From Hyphomicrobiales bacterium (GTDB lineage Bacteria; Pseudomonadota; Alphaproteobacteria; Rhizobiales; Rhizobiaceae): a stretch of DNA of 64,000 nt. The position numbers and the translations under genes are program-made. Position 1 is the stretch's first letter. Every line of letters starts with the position of its first letter. The stretch spans positions 62,001 through 126,000 of the forward strand of contig UBMU01000012.1 of NCBI GenBank assembly GCA_900466605.1, given 5' to 3'. Positions 46,355 to 57,086 of the stretch are shown piece by piece. The notes below the pieces were generated by a model. The model was not told where the DNA came from, did no database searches, and saw only the letters and a program-made list of their open reading frames with translations.

Positions 46355-46586
46355 TTTGCTGTATCGTGCAAGTCAACGCCGGGAGATTCAGGCTCCATAG
46401 ACTTGTGGCGACCTCAGCCGGCGTCCAGTTGCTCCGCGCTGGTAGCCCACTTGGTTTCTCTCCATCGAGAACCTCGTTCAATTCAAGAGTGACGCGACGC
46501 CATCCACCGCGTAAGCGCCAGGCGATCGACATTGCATCCTTTGTCGATCTTGCGGAACATCGGCCGCGGTCGGTCGCGGTTTCCGC

Positions 46587-47600
46587 TCAGTTGGGCTTGA
46601 AGCCTATCACCATCGAGTCCGGCCCCAGCAACGGCTCGACGCGCGTGGCCACGAAACCGGCGTCGCGCATCCAGGCCTGGCAGTCGGCGCCGGTGTAGTC
46701 GAACCCGCCGCGGGTCTCGATCAGCATGTTCAGACTCATCAGCAGGCCGAAAGCGTTTAAGCGGCGCTCGTCATCGATGACGGCATCGTAGACGATCACG
46801 GCTCCGCCATTCGGCAGCGCGGCAAAGGCCTTTTCCAAGAGCATCCTCTTCTCGGCAAGATCCCAGTCGTGCAGGATGTGCCCCATCAAGATCACCTCCG
46901 CATTCGGCATCGGGCCGTCAAAGAAGTTGCCGCTTTGAAAGCGGATACGGTCAGCGAGACCCTGCCGGGCGACAAACTCATCGAATATCGGCTGCACGGC
47001 GGGCAGGTCGAAGCCGATGGCCTGAAGATGCGGATGCGCTTGCGCAATCACCACCGGCACCATGCCCTGCGCCGCGCCGACATCGACGAAGGTCGTGTAT
47101 TTCGACCAGTCGAACCGCGCGGCGATAGCCTGCGCCGCACCGGCGCTGATCCCGCTCATCGCCTCGAGGAACCCGCGCAGCCGCGACCGCTCCGAATAGA
47201 TCGCGGCGAAGAAGTCTTCGCTGTGCTTGGCTTCATTCTGCGGCTCCCCGGTGCGCAGGGCTTCGGTCAGCGAGCCCCAGAAACCGTAGAGCCGGGCATT
47301 GGCCATTTCGAGGATGCCGCCGATATAGGAGGGCTTGGCTTTGTCGAGGAAGAGGTCTGTATCAGGGGCATTGCGATAGCGGCCGTCCTGGCGTTCGAGC
47401 AGCTTCAGGGCCACTAGGGTGTCGAGGAAGTCGCGGGCCGAGCGGGGATGCAGTTGCAGCCTCGCCTGCAGGTCGGGCAGGTTGGCCGGGCCGGCTGCGA
47501 GCGCGGTGAAGACGCCGAGCTCGACCGCACTGAGCATGGCTTTGGAGGCCCAGAACCCCATGCCGAGCTGCATGATGTTGTCCGGCGTCGTTTCGCCCAT
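46587..47600 (-). CDS. SAM-dependent O-methyltransferase (plant-type OMT / hydroxyindole OMT-like)
   Basis: A 337-residue enzyme with an N-terminal dimerisation helix bundle ([20 protein letters not shown]) and a C-terminal Rossmann domain. The SAM motif is [20 protein letters not shown], a likely catalytic His sits in MGHILHDWD, and [15 protein letters not shown] follows. The ATG at 47600 has AGGAGAGG upstream. The longer frame to 47741 is unconserved. It is a stand-alone gene; the substrate is probably a phenolic or small hydroxylated metabolite, but nothing nearby identifies it. Confidence 0.9.
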   Translation of the reverse strand: MGETTPDNIMQLGMGFWASKAMLSAVELGVFTALAAGPANLPDLQARLQLHPRSARDFLDTLVALKLLERQDGRYRNAPDTDLFLDKAKPSYIGGILEMANARLYGFWGSLTEALRTGEPQNEAKHSEDFFAAIYSERSRLRGFLEAMSGISAGAAQAIAARFDWSKYTTFVDVGAAQGMVPVVIAQAHPHLQAIGFDLPAVQPIFDEFVARQGLADRIRFQSGNFFDGPMPNAEVILMGHILHDWDLAEKRMLLEKAFAALPNGGAVIVYDAVIDDERRLNAFGLLMSLNMLIETRGGFDYTGADCQAWMRDAGFVATRVEPLLGPDSMVIGFKPN

Positions 47601-48633
47601 CGTACCTCTCCTCCTGGATCGTCCCGTCGAACGGCATACGGGATTGGTGCGGAAACCGAAGCAGTCCGGCACGGCATGCCCAGTCCCGGCTCGTCGAGGC
47701 ACCCTGCAAGAGAAAATAGAGCGTTTCGCGATGTCCTGCAATTAATCAAGAAGCGCTGCGTGAGCGAGCGAATGTTCGTGAATCCGACGAGGCACGCCTC
47801 GACCACTTGCCGCCGTGTCTGTCATGTAGCCGCAGTTGCAAGCTGGTTTCCCTCCGCCCGTCCGATTAGCTCGGGATGATCCCTACAATCAGACCGTCGC
47901 CTTCAACGACTAACGTGCTCCCACCGATTTTGCCCCGCCTACTCGGTATCGCTTCTCCAGGGGTGGTCGAAAAATCTGCCTCGAGCCCCGTTGGATTCTT
48001 CTGGATGCATGCGACAGGATCAGCCTGGATCAAGCTATCTTGTTTTTCCAGTCGCGAACTTGCCGCCCTCCCTCACCGCCCTATTTCGCCAAAGTCGCCT
48101 CGGCCAAGTATCATTTATGATCTTTCGCTGAATCCGAGACTTCCCTCGATTACCTCGAGGTTCAAAGCCCGGGTTTGGGCGTGGGACACCGGAGGGGCGG
48201 AGGAATATGCGGCAAGGTAGACCAAATTCACATCTGACGAACCGTTCGGGCGAGCGGGGTGATAAACCGGATTTGGTTGTTGAATGCTGCGTACAAGATC
48301 TGTCTGCTGCCCTTGAACCATCTGGCACCGAATGAAGTCACGGCACCGTTATTCAAAAGCTGTACCGCGCGTCGGGGATAGCTTTGGGCGGGTAAACCCG
48401 CCAATCTCCCAGTTGCAGTCGGCACCGGCACCCTGCGCGGGGCCATTGGAAAAGCGACGCCCGCGTGCAGGGCTTGCCGCGAGTCTTGACTTGGCACCAA
48501 ACAATTCGCTCCACGCCAACGGGAACGGCGACACCAGTGTCCGCCAAGCGAGGGGGCTTGGGATCCAGCCGCGTCGATCGGTCGTATACCCTGATCGCTC
48601 GACATCACCGCGATCCTCCTTTCGCGTCCACGG
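47601..48633. other. About 1 kb without a recognisable gene
   Basis: Frames on both strands are short, arginine/proline-rich and lack ribosome sites or family motifs. No tRNA-like structure, IS end or long repeat was recognised. It may hold decayed coding sequence and the promoter of the sensor kinase at 48634. Confidence 0.45.
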
Positions 48634-50847
48634 ATGCGACCCATTGGCCGCGCCGGCGACAAGGCTTACGACATTAGAGAGAAAGGTCTGGAAGTGACCA
48701 CGGACATCAACTCGTTGTCTCGCAAGGAGCTTGAAGAGGAACTGAAGCGCTTGACAGCTTTGCATTCAATGGAGGGAGAGGTCGGTAAACCGTTGCCGAC
48801 AGATGCCTTGGTGCGAGCCGAGACGAGATATCGCACTCTGTTCGAGGCGATCGACGACGGTTTCTGCATAATTGGATTTATTGACGGGCCGCATGGTCCC
48901 CTAAGTGATTACATTCATCTGGAGGCTAATTCCGGGTATGAGCGACATACGGGAATTTCCGATATCGTCGGCAAAAAGCTTCGAGAAATAGAGCCGGCTA
49001 ACGCTGATGTCTGGTTGGAGACTTACGGAAGGGTATTGAGAACCGGACAAGCAGTGCGGTTTGAGCAGGAGTTTCATTCGGTTGGACGCAGTATTGAAGT
49101 ATCCGCAACACGCATCGAACCTGAAAGCCTGCGACAGGTGGCCGTTCTGTTCCGTGACATAACGGCGAGGAAACAGGCAGAGGCTGCGCTGCGCGAGAGT
49201 GAAAGCAATGCGCGGTACAATGTGGAGCGCGTTCAGCTCGCAATGTCTGCCGGTGCAATCATTGGGACATGGTTTTGGGACGTCCCCTCTGACCGGGTTT
49301 CCGTCGACGAGGGTTTTGCGCTTGCTTTCGGGATCGATCCGGCTCGGGGACGAGCGGGCATGAGGCTAGCAGAGATCGTCGAAATGGTTCACCCCGACGA
49401 TCAGGGGCCTCTGTCGAATGCGATTGACGAGGCTTTGAAACGGGGTGGTCCATACGCACACCGTTATAGGACACGCCGCGCAGATGGGAAATATTATTGG
49501 CTCGAAGCCAATGGAAAGGTGGAACTCGATGCCAATGGCATCCCGCTCAAGTTTCCCGGTGTTCTGATTGACATAGAGGAGCGACGTGCCGTCGAGGCGG
49601 AGCGAGATCGAGCGCTTTCTGACTTGCGGACGCTTAACGAGACGCTGGAGCAACGGGTTGAAGAGCGGACAGCTGCTCTGCTGCAAGCAGAGGAGGCCCT
49701 TCGCCAGGCCCAGAAGATGGAGGCTGTTGGTCAGCTGACGGGTGGCTTGGCGCACGACTTCAACAACATACTTGCGGGCGTCAGCGGTGGGCTCGAGCTT
49801 ATGAAGACCCGGCTTGCGCAGGGTCGCATCGGCGATATCGACCGCTACATGACCGGCGCGCAAGGAGCGGTGAAGAGGGCAACGGCTCTGACACAACGGC
49901 TTCTTGCATTCTCGCGGCGACAGACGCTAGACCCGAAGCCTTCGGACATCAACAAGATCGTTGCAGGCATGCAAGAGCTGATAAGCCGAAGCGTCGGCCC
50001 GGGCGTCTCCGTGGAAACAGTGGGCGCAGGCGGGCTATGGACGGCTTTCGTCGATACAGGCCAGCTTGAGAACGCCCTTCTCAATCTTTGTATTAATGCG
50101 CGCGACGCCATGCCCGATGGTGGCAGGTTGACCATAGAGACAGGGAATCGGTGGCTCGACGAACGTGCTGCGGCTCAACGGGGCCTGCCTCCTGGCCAAT
50201 ATGTTTCCCTTTGCGTCAGCGACACTGGAACGGGCATGCCAACGGACGTGGTTGCCCGGGCTTTTGATCCCTTTTTCACGACGAAGCCGATCGGGCAGGG
50301 CACTGGCCTCGGACTTTCCATGGTCTACGGCTTCGCGGGCCAGTCAGGTGGGACGGTACGAATATACTCCGAGGTCGGGAAGGGGGCGATGATCTGCATC
50401 TACCTGCCGCGCCATACCACGGAGACCCATGTGGAAATGATGCCCCTTGATACCGGACCAGTGCCGTCATCAGCGGGAGAAAACACCATCTTGGTGGTCG
50501 ACGACGAGCCCCTGGTGAGGATGGTGACAGTCGAAATCCTGGAGGACCTCGGCTACGAAGTCCTGGAGGCGAGCGAGGGACATTCGGCCCTGAAGGTTCT
50601 CAACGCCCGTCCCGACATCGACCTCCTTGTGACGGACGTTGGCCTTCCAAATGGAATGAATGGACGTCAGCTTGCGGATGCGGTGCGCCAAACGAGGCCG
50701 GATCTCAACGTACTCTTCGTTACCGGCTACGCGGAAAACGCGGTCCTCAATCATGGCCACCTGGAACCAGGGATGCAGGTCATGACGAAGCCATTCGCGG
50801 CTGATGCATTGGCGCGGCGGGTAAGGGATCTTCTAGGTGGCGATTGA
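48634..50847 (+). CDS. Hybrid PAS-sensor histidine kinase with receiver domain
   Basis: A 737-residue hybrid kinase without membrane segments. Domains in order: PAS (FEAIDDGFCIIGFIDG...FRDITARKQAEAAL), a second PAS/PAC (WFWDVPSDRVSVDEGFALAF...GVLIDIEERRAVEAE), a coiled coil, HisKA (QLTGGLAHDFNNILAGVSGG), HATPase (LLNLCINARDAMPDGG; GTGLGLSMVYGFAGQSGG) and a C-terminal receiver (ILVVDDEPLVRMV; LLVTDVGLPNG; MTKPF). A later start at GTG 48694 is plausible because the first 20 residues are unconserved. No partner regulator is adjacent. The gene converges with the cyclase gene at 51001. The input signal is unknown. Confidence 0.92.
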   Translation: MRPIGRAGDKAYDIREKGLEVTTDINSLSRKELEEELKRLTALHSMEGEVGKPLPTDALVRAETRYRTLFEAIDDGFCIIGFIDGPHGPLSDYIHLEANSGYERHTGISDIVGKKLREIEPANADVWLETYGRVLRTGQAVRFEQEFHSVGRSIEVSATRIEPESLRQVAVLFRDITARKQAEAALRESESNARYNVERVQLAMSAGAIIGTWFWDVPSDRVSVDEGFALAFGIDPARGRAGMRLAEIVEMVHPDDQGPLSNAIDEALKRGGPYAHRYRTRRADGKYYWLEANGKVELDANGIPLKFPGVLIDIEERRAVEAERDRALSDLRTLNETLEQRVEERTAALLQAEEALRQAQKMEAVGQLTGGLAHDFNNILAGVSGGLELMKTRLAQGRIGDIDRYMTGAQGAVKRATALTQRLLAFSRRQTLDPKPSDINKIVAGMQELISRSVGPGVSVETVGAGGLWTAFVDTGQLENALLNLCINARDAMPDGGRLTIETGNRWLDERAAAQRGLPPGQYVSLCVSDTGTGMPTDVVARAFDPFFTTKPIGQGTGLGLSMVYGFAGQSGGTVRIYSEVGKGAMICIYLPRHTTETHVEMMPLDTGPVPSSAGENTILVVDDEPLVRMVTVEILEDLGYEVLEASEGHSALKVLNARPDIDLLVTDVGLPNGMNGRQLADAVRQTRPDLNVLFVTGYAENAVLNHGHLEPGMQVMTKPFAADALARRVRDLLGGD

Positions 50848-51000
50848 TACGCGAGTTTCAAGCGCGCGCCTCCGGCAGCGGGGAGGCCTCGCATTCTAAT
50901 TTTTATTGTTGAGCCGGCTAATTATGTTGGATTGACGCAAATAGTTGGAGCCGGTAGCCGGCGCAAACACTGGGCCGGAGCAACTGCCGCCGACCCATAC

Positions 51001-54000
51001 TCAAATACTCGAACTTAGGCTAGAGAGACTAACCGCCGCTTTCCGCTCCCAAGTCACTGAGCCTTGCCTGCGGGCAAAGGCGAGGGCTCTCTGAAAGTAG
51101 TGCTCAGCGTCGTTGTCGTCTCGATCCAAGCGAACCTCGACCTCGCCTCGCAACCTGAGAAGCTCTGCCGTAAAGTAGTTTTCACCGGTGTGCTCGACCT
51201 GTGTCAGGGCATCGTTCAGGGTTATAGCGGCTTGCTTCACATCGCCCATTTGTAGATAGCAACCCGCAAGCAGACCGAGATAACAGGTCTTGTCGATCTC
51301 TTGTTCACCGAGATTGGTGCAGGTCGTCTGCATCTGTTCGAGGCCAAGCGGATTGCCGTCGCCCCGCGCCATGATCCAACCCTGGAAGAACGAGGCAACG
51401 TTCGTCCACATGCGAAAGCCGTTTGATCGGGCTAGCGTGGACAGCTCATCGAGCTTGTTCTGGAGCGGTCGGAAGTCGTCACGAAGGGCATAAAGGATAC
51501 AGCAATTCCCAAGGCAAGCGGCGAGCCTGTAGGGAGAATGTCTGCGCGCGTCGGTCTCCGCCGCGGTATAAAGCTCCGTTGCCCTTGCTTCGTCACCCAT
51601 CACCTGCAAGGTCCACGACAAATAAAGCATAGCCATGCTAGGAAAGTCGCTGCCAATTTCATCGGCTTGATCTGCGTGGTGGAGAGCTTGCTCCAGGTAG
51701 TCGCGGGCCTGTTGCAGATGGCCTTGCGAAAAAAGGCACATGCCGCGGAACTGCATTCCGAGGACAAGCGCCTTAAGGCTGTTGCGTGCCTTTCCTATTG
51801 CCAGCAGCTCGTTGCCCGCCCACTCGGCGTCGGCGAAACGACCCGAATTAAGTGCTGTACCGAAGAGACCGTCTAGGGCGCGTATCGGCGCTTCCACGTC
51901 ACCAAGTTTCTCGCTCAGGCGGATGACATTTCGATAGGCAGCACTACCTGCAGCGGTGACATGGCCAAAGGTTGCGTAAAGGACGTCACCTCGCTCAAGA
52001 TCAAGCTGCATTTCCATTCGGTCTCGTTTTGGAGATGGCGGGCTCCTGGCAAGACACGCGAGACCGTTAGCGAACATGTTCGCTGCCTCCACCTTCGCCC
52101 AGGTCCTGCCTGTATTGAGACCTGCAGCGAGCCATCTTTCTGCTGCATCCTCGAAAAGACCGGCTTCAGCAAAATGCTGAGCCAATACCTCGGGATGCTC
52201 CTCTGCCTGCTTCGGGTTCATAGCTTCGATGGCGTGGGCTACTTCGCCGTGAAGCTCCCGGCGTCGCTCCCGCAGAAGACTTTCGCGCGCGGCCTCCTGC
52301 AAGAGGGCGTGTGTGAACGCATAGTGAGGTCTTCCAGCGGTTGTCTGCCGCGTTACCAATCCCGCCTCTACCAGCCGCTGCAGCACCGGCTCCACGTCAA
52401 TCGGTGCAAGACCGCATAGATGGGAGACAACCGGGAGATCGAACTCACGTCCGACCACTGCGGCCACCTGCGCAATCACTTTGCCGGGCCCGATCTTGTC
52501 CAGACGTGACAAAAGCGACGACTGGATCGAGCTTGGCACCCCGATGGCGGACTGGTGCGGGCTCCGCTCGGGCTCGTCGAAGGTCAGTCCGCTTTCCAAA
52601 ACTGCTCGTGCCAACTCTTCCACATAAAGCGGTACTCCCTCGCCCCTCTCCAGAAGCATGACGTTTGTTTCGTCGGCAAGCTCACGCCCGTCCACCAGAT
52701 TTTTGACGAGGATCCGCGCATCGGCGTCGTTGAGACGTTCCAAACCAATTTCTCGCAGCGCAATGCCGGTTCCAGTCCGCTGCCACGGCTTGCGCGAGGT
52801 AATCAAGATCAGGATCGGAACCGGGGACGCTTCTGTTATCAGGGCCTCGAGCAAATCCCGTGATGACGGATCGATCCACTGCTCGTCCTCGATCGACAGT
52901 AATACGGGGCCGATTTGGGAGAGGTGATGCAGCCAGTCAATCATTATTCGATGGGAGAGCGCGCGATGGTGGGCAGAGGGGCGCACATCACTTGAGTTGC
53001 GGCTCCGGTCGATGGCCAGCAACTCCACGAATACCGGCAGCGAGTCGGAAATCGGAACTTTGCTCAACGCGAGGACGGCTTCGAGCTTTTTTGTAGCGAT
53101 TTCCGGCGGGTCGCTGCCGTCTATGCCGGCATAGCGTTTGAGAAGTGTGAGAAAGGGAAAGAGTGCACTGTTGGAATAAGTGCTGGAGCACTGCAAGGTC
53201 AGATAGGTTCCTCGGGGGATGCGCCTCTGGACCTCGAATATCAGGCGCGATTTGCCGATGCCGGGTTCGCCGACAATCACTGCCGCCTGTCCGCGCTTGC
53301 GCGCGATCACCTCCTGCCAAAGTGCGAGCAAACTTGCAATCTCTGTTTGGCGGTCTACGAGTTCAGTCAGCTCCCGTCTTTTGGCAAAACGATTTTCGAG
53401 AATTCTTGGCCGATCGGCTCGCCAGACCTGGACGTCGCTAGGGAAGCCCTTCAGTGCATGGGAACCAAGGTTTGTAAACTCAAAGGCGCCTGCGGAGGCA
53501 TCATATGTCCGTTGATCCGTGACGATGCTTTGGGGCTCTGCGATGGTCTGTAACCGTTGGGCGAGGTTGGGGATCGAACCGAGTGCGACCGTCGAAACGC
53601 CGGCCGGCGCTCCGACAAAGTCGCCGACGACGACCACGCCGCTGGCGATCCCGATACGCACCCGCATGGGCGGACCGCCGGGCACCTCGATTTCGGGAAC
53701 GAGCCGAAGAATGTCGAAGGCAAGCTCTAGTGCCCGTTCAGCATCATCCTCTTCGGCAATCGGGTAGCCGAACAAGGCCTGAAAAGCGTCGCCGATGTAG
53801 TTGGCTGTGATGCCGTTATGGCTCCGGACGGCAGCTGTGCATTTGGCGAGATAGGCCTTCGTCAATCGCGTGAAATCTTCCGGGTCAAGACGCGTGGCAT
53901 ATCCGGTCGAGTCGACCAGATCGCAAAAAAGTATGGTCAGCTGTCGCCGCTCGGCTGATGTCGCAAATGACCTCGCCGCATCGTCGGCTTTCAGTAGTTC

Positions 54001-54165
54001 TATGCCTGCTAGGATTTTCTTGCGCGGGCCGAGGGGGATCTGCATCTCGCGAAGGTCCTCCTCCGACAGCATGCGCAAGCTATCGGCATCGATCTGCGAT
54101 TTCGCGAATATGCCAGCGAGGCGCTCAAGCCCCAACCCCTCCAGCCATTTTGTGACATCTTGCAT
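51001..54165 (-). CDS. SAM domain-class III nucleotide cyclase-AAA/ATPase-TPR protein
   Basis: About 1054 residues: an N-terminal SAM domain (VTKWLEGLGLERLAGIFAKS), a class III adenylate/guanylate cyclase domain, a large STAND-type ATPase (Walker A VGEPGIGKSRLIFEVQ) and a TPR-rich C-terminus. In the cyclase part the first metal Asp is in LTILFCDLVDST and the second in YIGDAFQALFG, where the usual GDG is GDA. The ATG at 54165 begins the SAM domain; the frame to 54234 adds a non-conserved tail. Such proteins are common in rhizobia and may signal through cAMP or act as regulatory ATPases. Convergent with the hybrid kinase; no operon partner. Confidence 0.9.
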   Translation of the reverse strand: MQDVTKWLEGLGLERLAGIFAKSQIDADSLRMLSEEDLREMQIPLGPRKKILAGIELLKADDAARSFATSAERRQLTILFCDLVDSTGYATRLDPEDFTRLTKAYLAKCTAAVRSHNGITANYIGDAFQALFGYPIAEEDDAERALELAFDILRLVPEIEVPGGPPMRVRIGIASGVVVVGDFVGAPAGVSTVALGSIPNLAQRLQTIAEPQSIVTDQRTYDASAGAFEFTNLGSHALKGFPSDVQVWRADRPRILENRFAKRRELTELVDRQTEIASLLALWQEVIARKRGQAAVIVGEPGIGKSRLIFEVQRRIPRGTYLTLQCSSTYSNSALFPFLTLLKRYAGIDGSDPPEIATKKLEAVLALSKVPISDSLPVFVELLAIDRSRNSSDVRPSAHHRALSHRIMIDWLHHLSQIGPVLLSIEDEQWIDPSSRDLLEALITEASPVPILILITSRKPWQRTGTGIALREIGLERLNDADARILVKNLVDGRELADETNVMLLERGEGVPLYVEELARAVLESGLTFDEPERSPHQSAIGVPSSIQSSLLSRLDKIGPGKVIAQVAAVVGREFDLPVVSHLCGLAPIDVEPVLQRLVEAGLVTRQTTAGRPHYAFTHALLQEAARESLLRERRRELHGEVAHAIEAMNPKQAEEHPEVLAQHFAEAGLFEDAAERWLAAGLNTGRTWAKVEAANMFANGLACLARSPPSPKRDRMEMQLDLERGDVLYATFGHVTAAGSAAYRNVIRLSEKLGDVEAPIRALDGLFGTALNSGRFADAEWAGNELLAIGKARNSLKALVLGMQFRGMCLFSQGHLQQARDYLEQALHHADQADEIGSDFPSMAMLYLSWTLQVMGDEARATELYTAAETDARRHSPYRLAACLGNCCILYALRDDFRPLQNKLDELSTLARSNGFRMWTNVASFFQGWIMARGDGNPLGLEQMQTTCTNLGEQEIDKTCYLGLLAGCYLQMGDVKQAAITLNDALTQVEHTGENYFTAELLRLRGEVEVRLDRDDNDAEHYFQRALAFARRQGSVTWERKAAVSLSSLSSSI

Positions 54166-54353
54166 CGAAGCTCCCAGCAAACTGGTGACGCACGCGCTCG
54201 CTTCTTGCGTATCCCTGCTTGCAGAGGATAGCATCTCTAGGTTCTGCTAAGAAGCTCGCTTAATCAAGTCGGACGATCATAAGTCCTTGCGTTAGTTTCG
54301 ATAAAGTACGGAGTTTAAGGGTGACGATGTCCCCGCCCAGATAGCAGCCCGCA

Positions 54354-56447
54354 CTAATCGCATTTGACGTCAGCGAAGATCAGTTGTCCTCGTTGCGCGT
54401 ATCGCAGGCCGCTTTGGTCGAAACAAAACCGCTTCGGCAGTATGCGGGCAAGATAGCGCCTGTTGCACCTCGCCGGCAAATCCGCCCTGTACTCGCGCGC
54501 AGTGACGCTGGGCGTCGGATCACTAAATCGCTTGTGGCCGAAGTAGGACAGGTTGCCAACAATCATTGTTGGTCCTGAAGTGCCCACGTAGCCGACGGCA
54601 GTATCAAAGTCGTCTCCACTGGTTTCGCTGACTGTTGGATAGTCGCTTTCCCGGGGAGCTTCTTCGAGCAGGGGTATCGGCGTCGATCTGATGGCGATGT
54701 TGAACCGTACATCATCGCGCTGCGGCACGTGGCCGTATTCGTTAAGATAGCTCCACTTCAGTCGCACGATACGATCTACACCCGCCTCGCGTCTTGGCAA
54801 GGGAAGGACTGATAACGATAAGTCAGTGGGTTCAGAGCCATCTCCCCCGGATTGTGTGCCGGGAACCGGGCAGGCGGTGAAGAGTGGGCGATAACCGCAT
54901 TCTTCGCCTCCGGCCTCCCAGATGCAGTCGCTCAGCTGTCGCCATTCGTTGTCGCCAATCTCCGGCCCCATTTCACCCACGTTGCTGCCATCGCGCGGTA
55001 CCATCCAGGGATGGATCTTTCCCGCCCCCGATCGGCGAGCCCATGCCGTTCGATGGGCGTCAATCTCGCCAAGCTTCAGGGTTTCCGCACGAAGACTGAC
55101 GACTTGAGCCCAAGTGGGGCTTGTAACCAGTGGCGCCCGCCCAACTGCATCGGCGGCAATGCGCTGCCCAGTTATCTGCGTTGTCAGTGTGTGGCACTCC
55201 GTGCAACTTCCGGACGGGTCATCAAGCGTCTTTGCCCGAGCGAGCTCAGTTGCATAGGTCGCAGTGTAATCGGAACCGATGACCCGGAATGGCAGTCGCT
55301 CGTCTCGCCGCATCTTGGGGATATAGCTGCCAAGGCTGAAGGCCGCGGCGCTTTGTCCGGCAGCCCCTCCCTGGTATCCGATCCGAGCTTGACTGATATG
55401 AGGGGCGATGACGTAGGGGCCCTTGTTGTCGTGGCATGCGGAACATTGGATTTGAAAGGTCGGATCATAGAGCGTGGCGGCTGCAGCGCGACCACCGACA
55501 TCTCCATAGGAGCGGCCACCTGGAGGGGTGAAGCTTCGTGTCCAATCAAACTGCGGTCGTTCCTTGCTACCGTCAAAGAAGACGATTTCTCCGCTGTCCC
55601 GGTTGAAGCCGATAATCCCGAGCCGGGCGAATGTCGGATTGTCTTTCTGCCAGTAGGGATCCGGATCGATCTCAAGATGCGGGCTGGATTTCCGGCAGAG
55701 CGTGACCCATTCCACGGCTCCTGACACCTTGCGGCTAATGCGCGAATTCATACCGCAATAGGTGACGTTACCTGCGAGCGAGGGCTTGTCGCAGCTGGCG
55801 ATTGCGGTGCTCCACTTGACGATGTTGCCGGCGGCATCGCGATGTTCGAACTGGAGGCTTCCTGAGCTGCCTGGATTTGGTTTGAGGTCGACGATGTTGC
55901 CATCGATCTCCAATGGCAAGATTCTTGTGGCTTCCTTACTACAATCAATATCGGGGATGGGGCCAAAAACCGCGCGTGCTTCGTCGCCAAATCTCGTGAT
56001 GATATCACGGCTTGCAGAGGCAGGCTCCCAGAGAAAATCCCCGTTCCAACGGCTGGCGATCTCGGCAAAGGAAGCGGCTTCGGCGCTCGCGCCTGTGGCG
56101 CCCACCAAGTGGATTGGAGCTTGGTCAACGGATGTCGGGTGGCGGAGTAACTGGCGGCAGAGCTGGAAGGCCCTGAGATTATCCACATACAGTCGATGTG
56201 CCCGGTCGTCGGGAAGTGCTTCCGCAAGCGGCCCCGGTGGGCGGACAGGCGGCGCGCAACCGGTCATCCGGTCGCAACGGTCGGTGTTTCTGCATTCGGT
56301 TGAAGCCACAAAGAGCGGGGTGTTCGTCATGCGCTGGCCGAAGCGATCGGATTGGCTTGCGTCGACGACCCACGCTGAAAAAGCGAAGCCGGATAGCAGC
56401 AGGGCTGCGGCAAACGGGACGACCAATCCATAAGCAACAGGCCGCAT
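54354..56447 (-). CDS. Exported diheme cytochrome c-type protein, otherwise uncharacterised
   Basis: A 697-residue exported protein. The N-terminus has a signal or anchor (LVVPFAAALLLSGFAFSAWV). Two CxxCH heme-attachment motifs, CSACH (about residue 335) and CTECH (about 415), imply two covalent hemes in the periplasm. Many other cysteines (ECRNTDRCDRMTGC near the N-terminus) could form disulfides. The chemistry is unknown. The ATG at 56447 was taken because the signal follows directly. It is encoded 43 bases after an exported NTF2-like protein on the same strand, so the two probably work together. Confidence 0.75.
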   Translation of the reverse strand: MRPVAYGLVVPFAAALLLSGFAFSAWVVDASQSDRFGQRMTNTPLFVASTECRNTDRCDRMTGCAPPVRPPGPLAEALPDDRAHRLYVDNLRAFQLCRQLLRHPTSVDQAPIHLVGATGASAEAASFAEIASRWNGDFLWEPASASRDIITRFGDEARAVFGPIPDIDCSKEATRILPLEIDGNIVDLKPNPGSSGSLQFEHRDAAGNIVKWSTAIASCDKPSLAGNVTYCGMNSRISRKVSGAVEWVTLCRKSSPHLEIDPDPYWQKDNPTFARLGIIGFNRDSGEIVFFDGSKERPQFDWTRSFTPPGGRSYGDVGGRAAAATLYDPTFQIQCSACHDNKGPYVIAPHISQARIGYQGGAAGQSAAAFSLGSYIPKMRRDERLPFRVIGSDYTATYATELARAKTLDDPSGSCTECHTLTTQITGQRIAADAVGRAPLVTSPTWAQVVSLRAETLKLGEIDAHRTAWARRSGAGKIHPWMVPRDGSNVGEMGPEIGDNEWRQLSDCIWEAGGEECGYRPLFTACPVPGTQSGGDGSEPTDLSLSVLPLPRREAGVDRIVRLKWSYLNEYGHVPQRDDVRFNIAIRSTPIPLLEEAPRESDYPTVSETSGDDFDTAVGYVGTSGPTMIVGNLSYFGHKRFSDPTPSVTAREYRADLPARCNRRYLARILPKRFCFDQSGLRYAQRGQLIFADVKCD

Positions 56448-56489
56448 CGCCGGCTCCGAACATTGAGGGCGAGACACTCAAACCCGATA

Positions 56490-57086
56490 TCAGCGCGCGC
56501 TCAGGGTTACTCTCGGCGAATCGGGCAGGAGAACGATCATCGCGAACTTCCACGTGCCTCCGTCTCTCTTGAATTTTGTTACCATCGTCGCTGTGTAGTC
56601 GAGCACGGGTGTCTCAATTGCCGTGAATTGGATGGTTACGACGACGGTGGACTTTCCTTCGACCGTATCTCTGTCGACGAGGTTGAGCAGGGTGTTGCTT
56701 TCGATGTGGCGCCTTTTGCTAATGAGCCCCATCACGGCATTTATCTGATCAAGATACTCGATCAGCTGGGCCTTGTTTTTCTTCAATTGCAGCTGGTCGC
56801 GGCCAGTGCACAATTCGTAGGACACGTCATCAAGGAACATGGCTTCCACGCCCTGAGTGCTCGCGTCGTCAAGCGCCCAGTTGTAGCGGTGCAAAAGATC
56901 CATGATCTCCTGCCGATCGGAGAGCGGCGGATTGACCACCGTGCGAAGGTATTCACGCTCAAGAGTATAGGTGCAGCCGGGTGGAGTTTGAGCTTCCGCC
57001 ACACCCGCCAGCCCAAGACAGGCTAGTCCGATTGTGAGTCCTGCTAGTTGCAGACGCGATCCAGACCTTTTCTTCATGGATGCCAT
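56490..57086 (-). CDS. Exported NTF2/SnoaL-like protein
   Basis: A 198-residue protein with a signal peptide (SRLQLAGLTIGLACLGLAGV, cleaved near AEAQT) followed by a SnoaL-like/nuclear transport factor 2 fold (DRQEIMDLLHRYNWALDDAS; the end FKRDGGTWKFAMIVLLPDSP). ATG 57086 and ATG 57077 are both possible starts. It is immediately upstream of the diheme protein gene on the same strand, suggesting a two-gene unit. The family includes isomerases, dehydratases and non-enzymatic binders; no catalytic residues can be assigned. Confidence 0.78.
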   Translation of the reverse strand: MASMKKRSGSRLQLAGLTIGLACLGLAGVAEAQTPPGCTYTLEREYLRTVVNPPLSDRQEIMDLLHRYNWALDDASTQGVEAMFLDDVSYELCTGRDQLQLKKNKAQLIEYLDQINAVMGLISKRRHIESNTLLNLVDRDTVEGKSTVVVTIQFTAIETPVLDYTATMVTKFKRDGGTWKFAMIVLLPDSPRVTLSAR

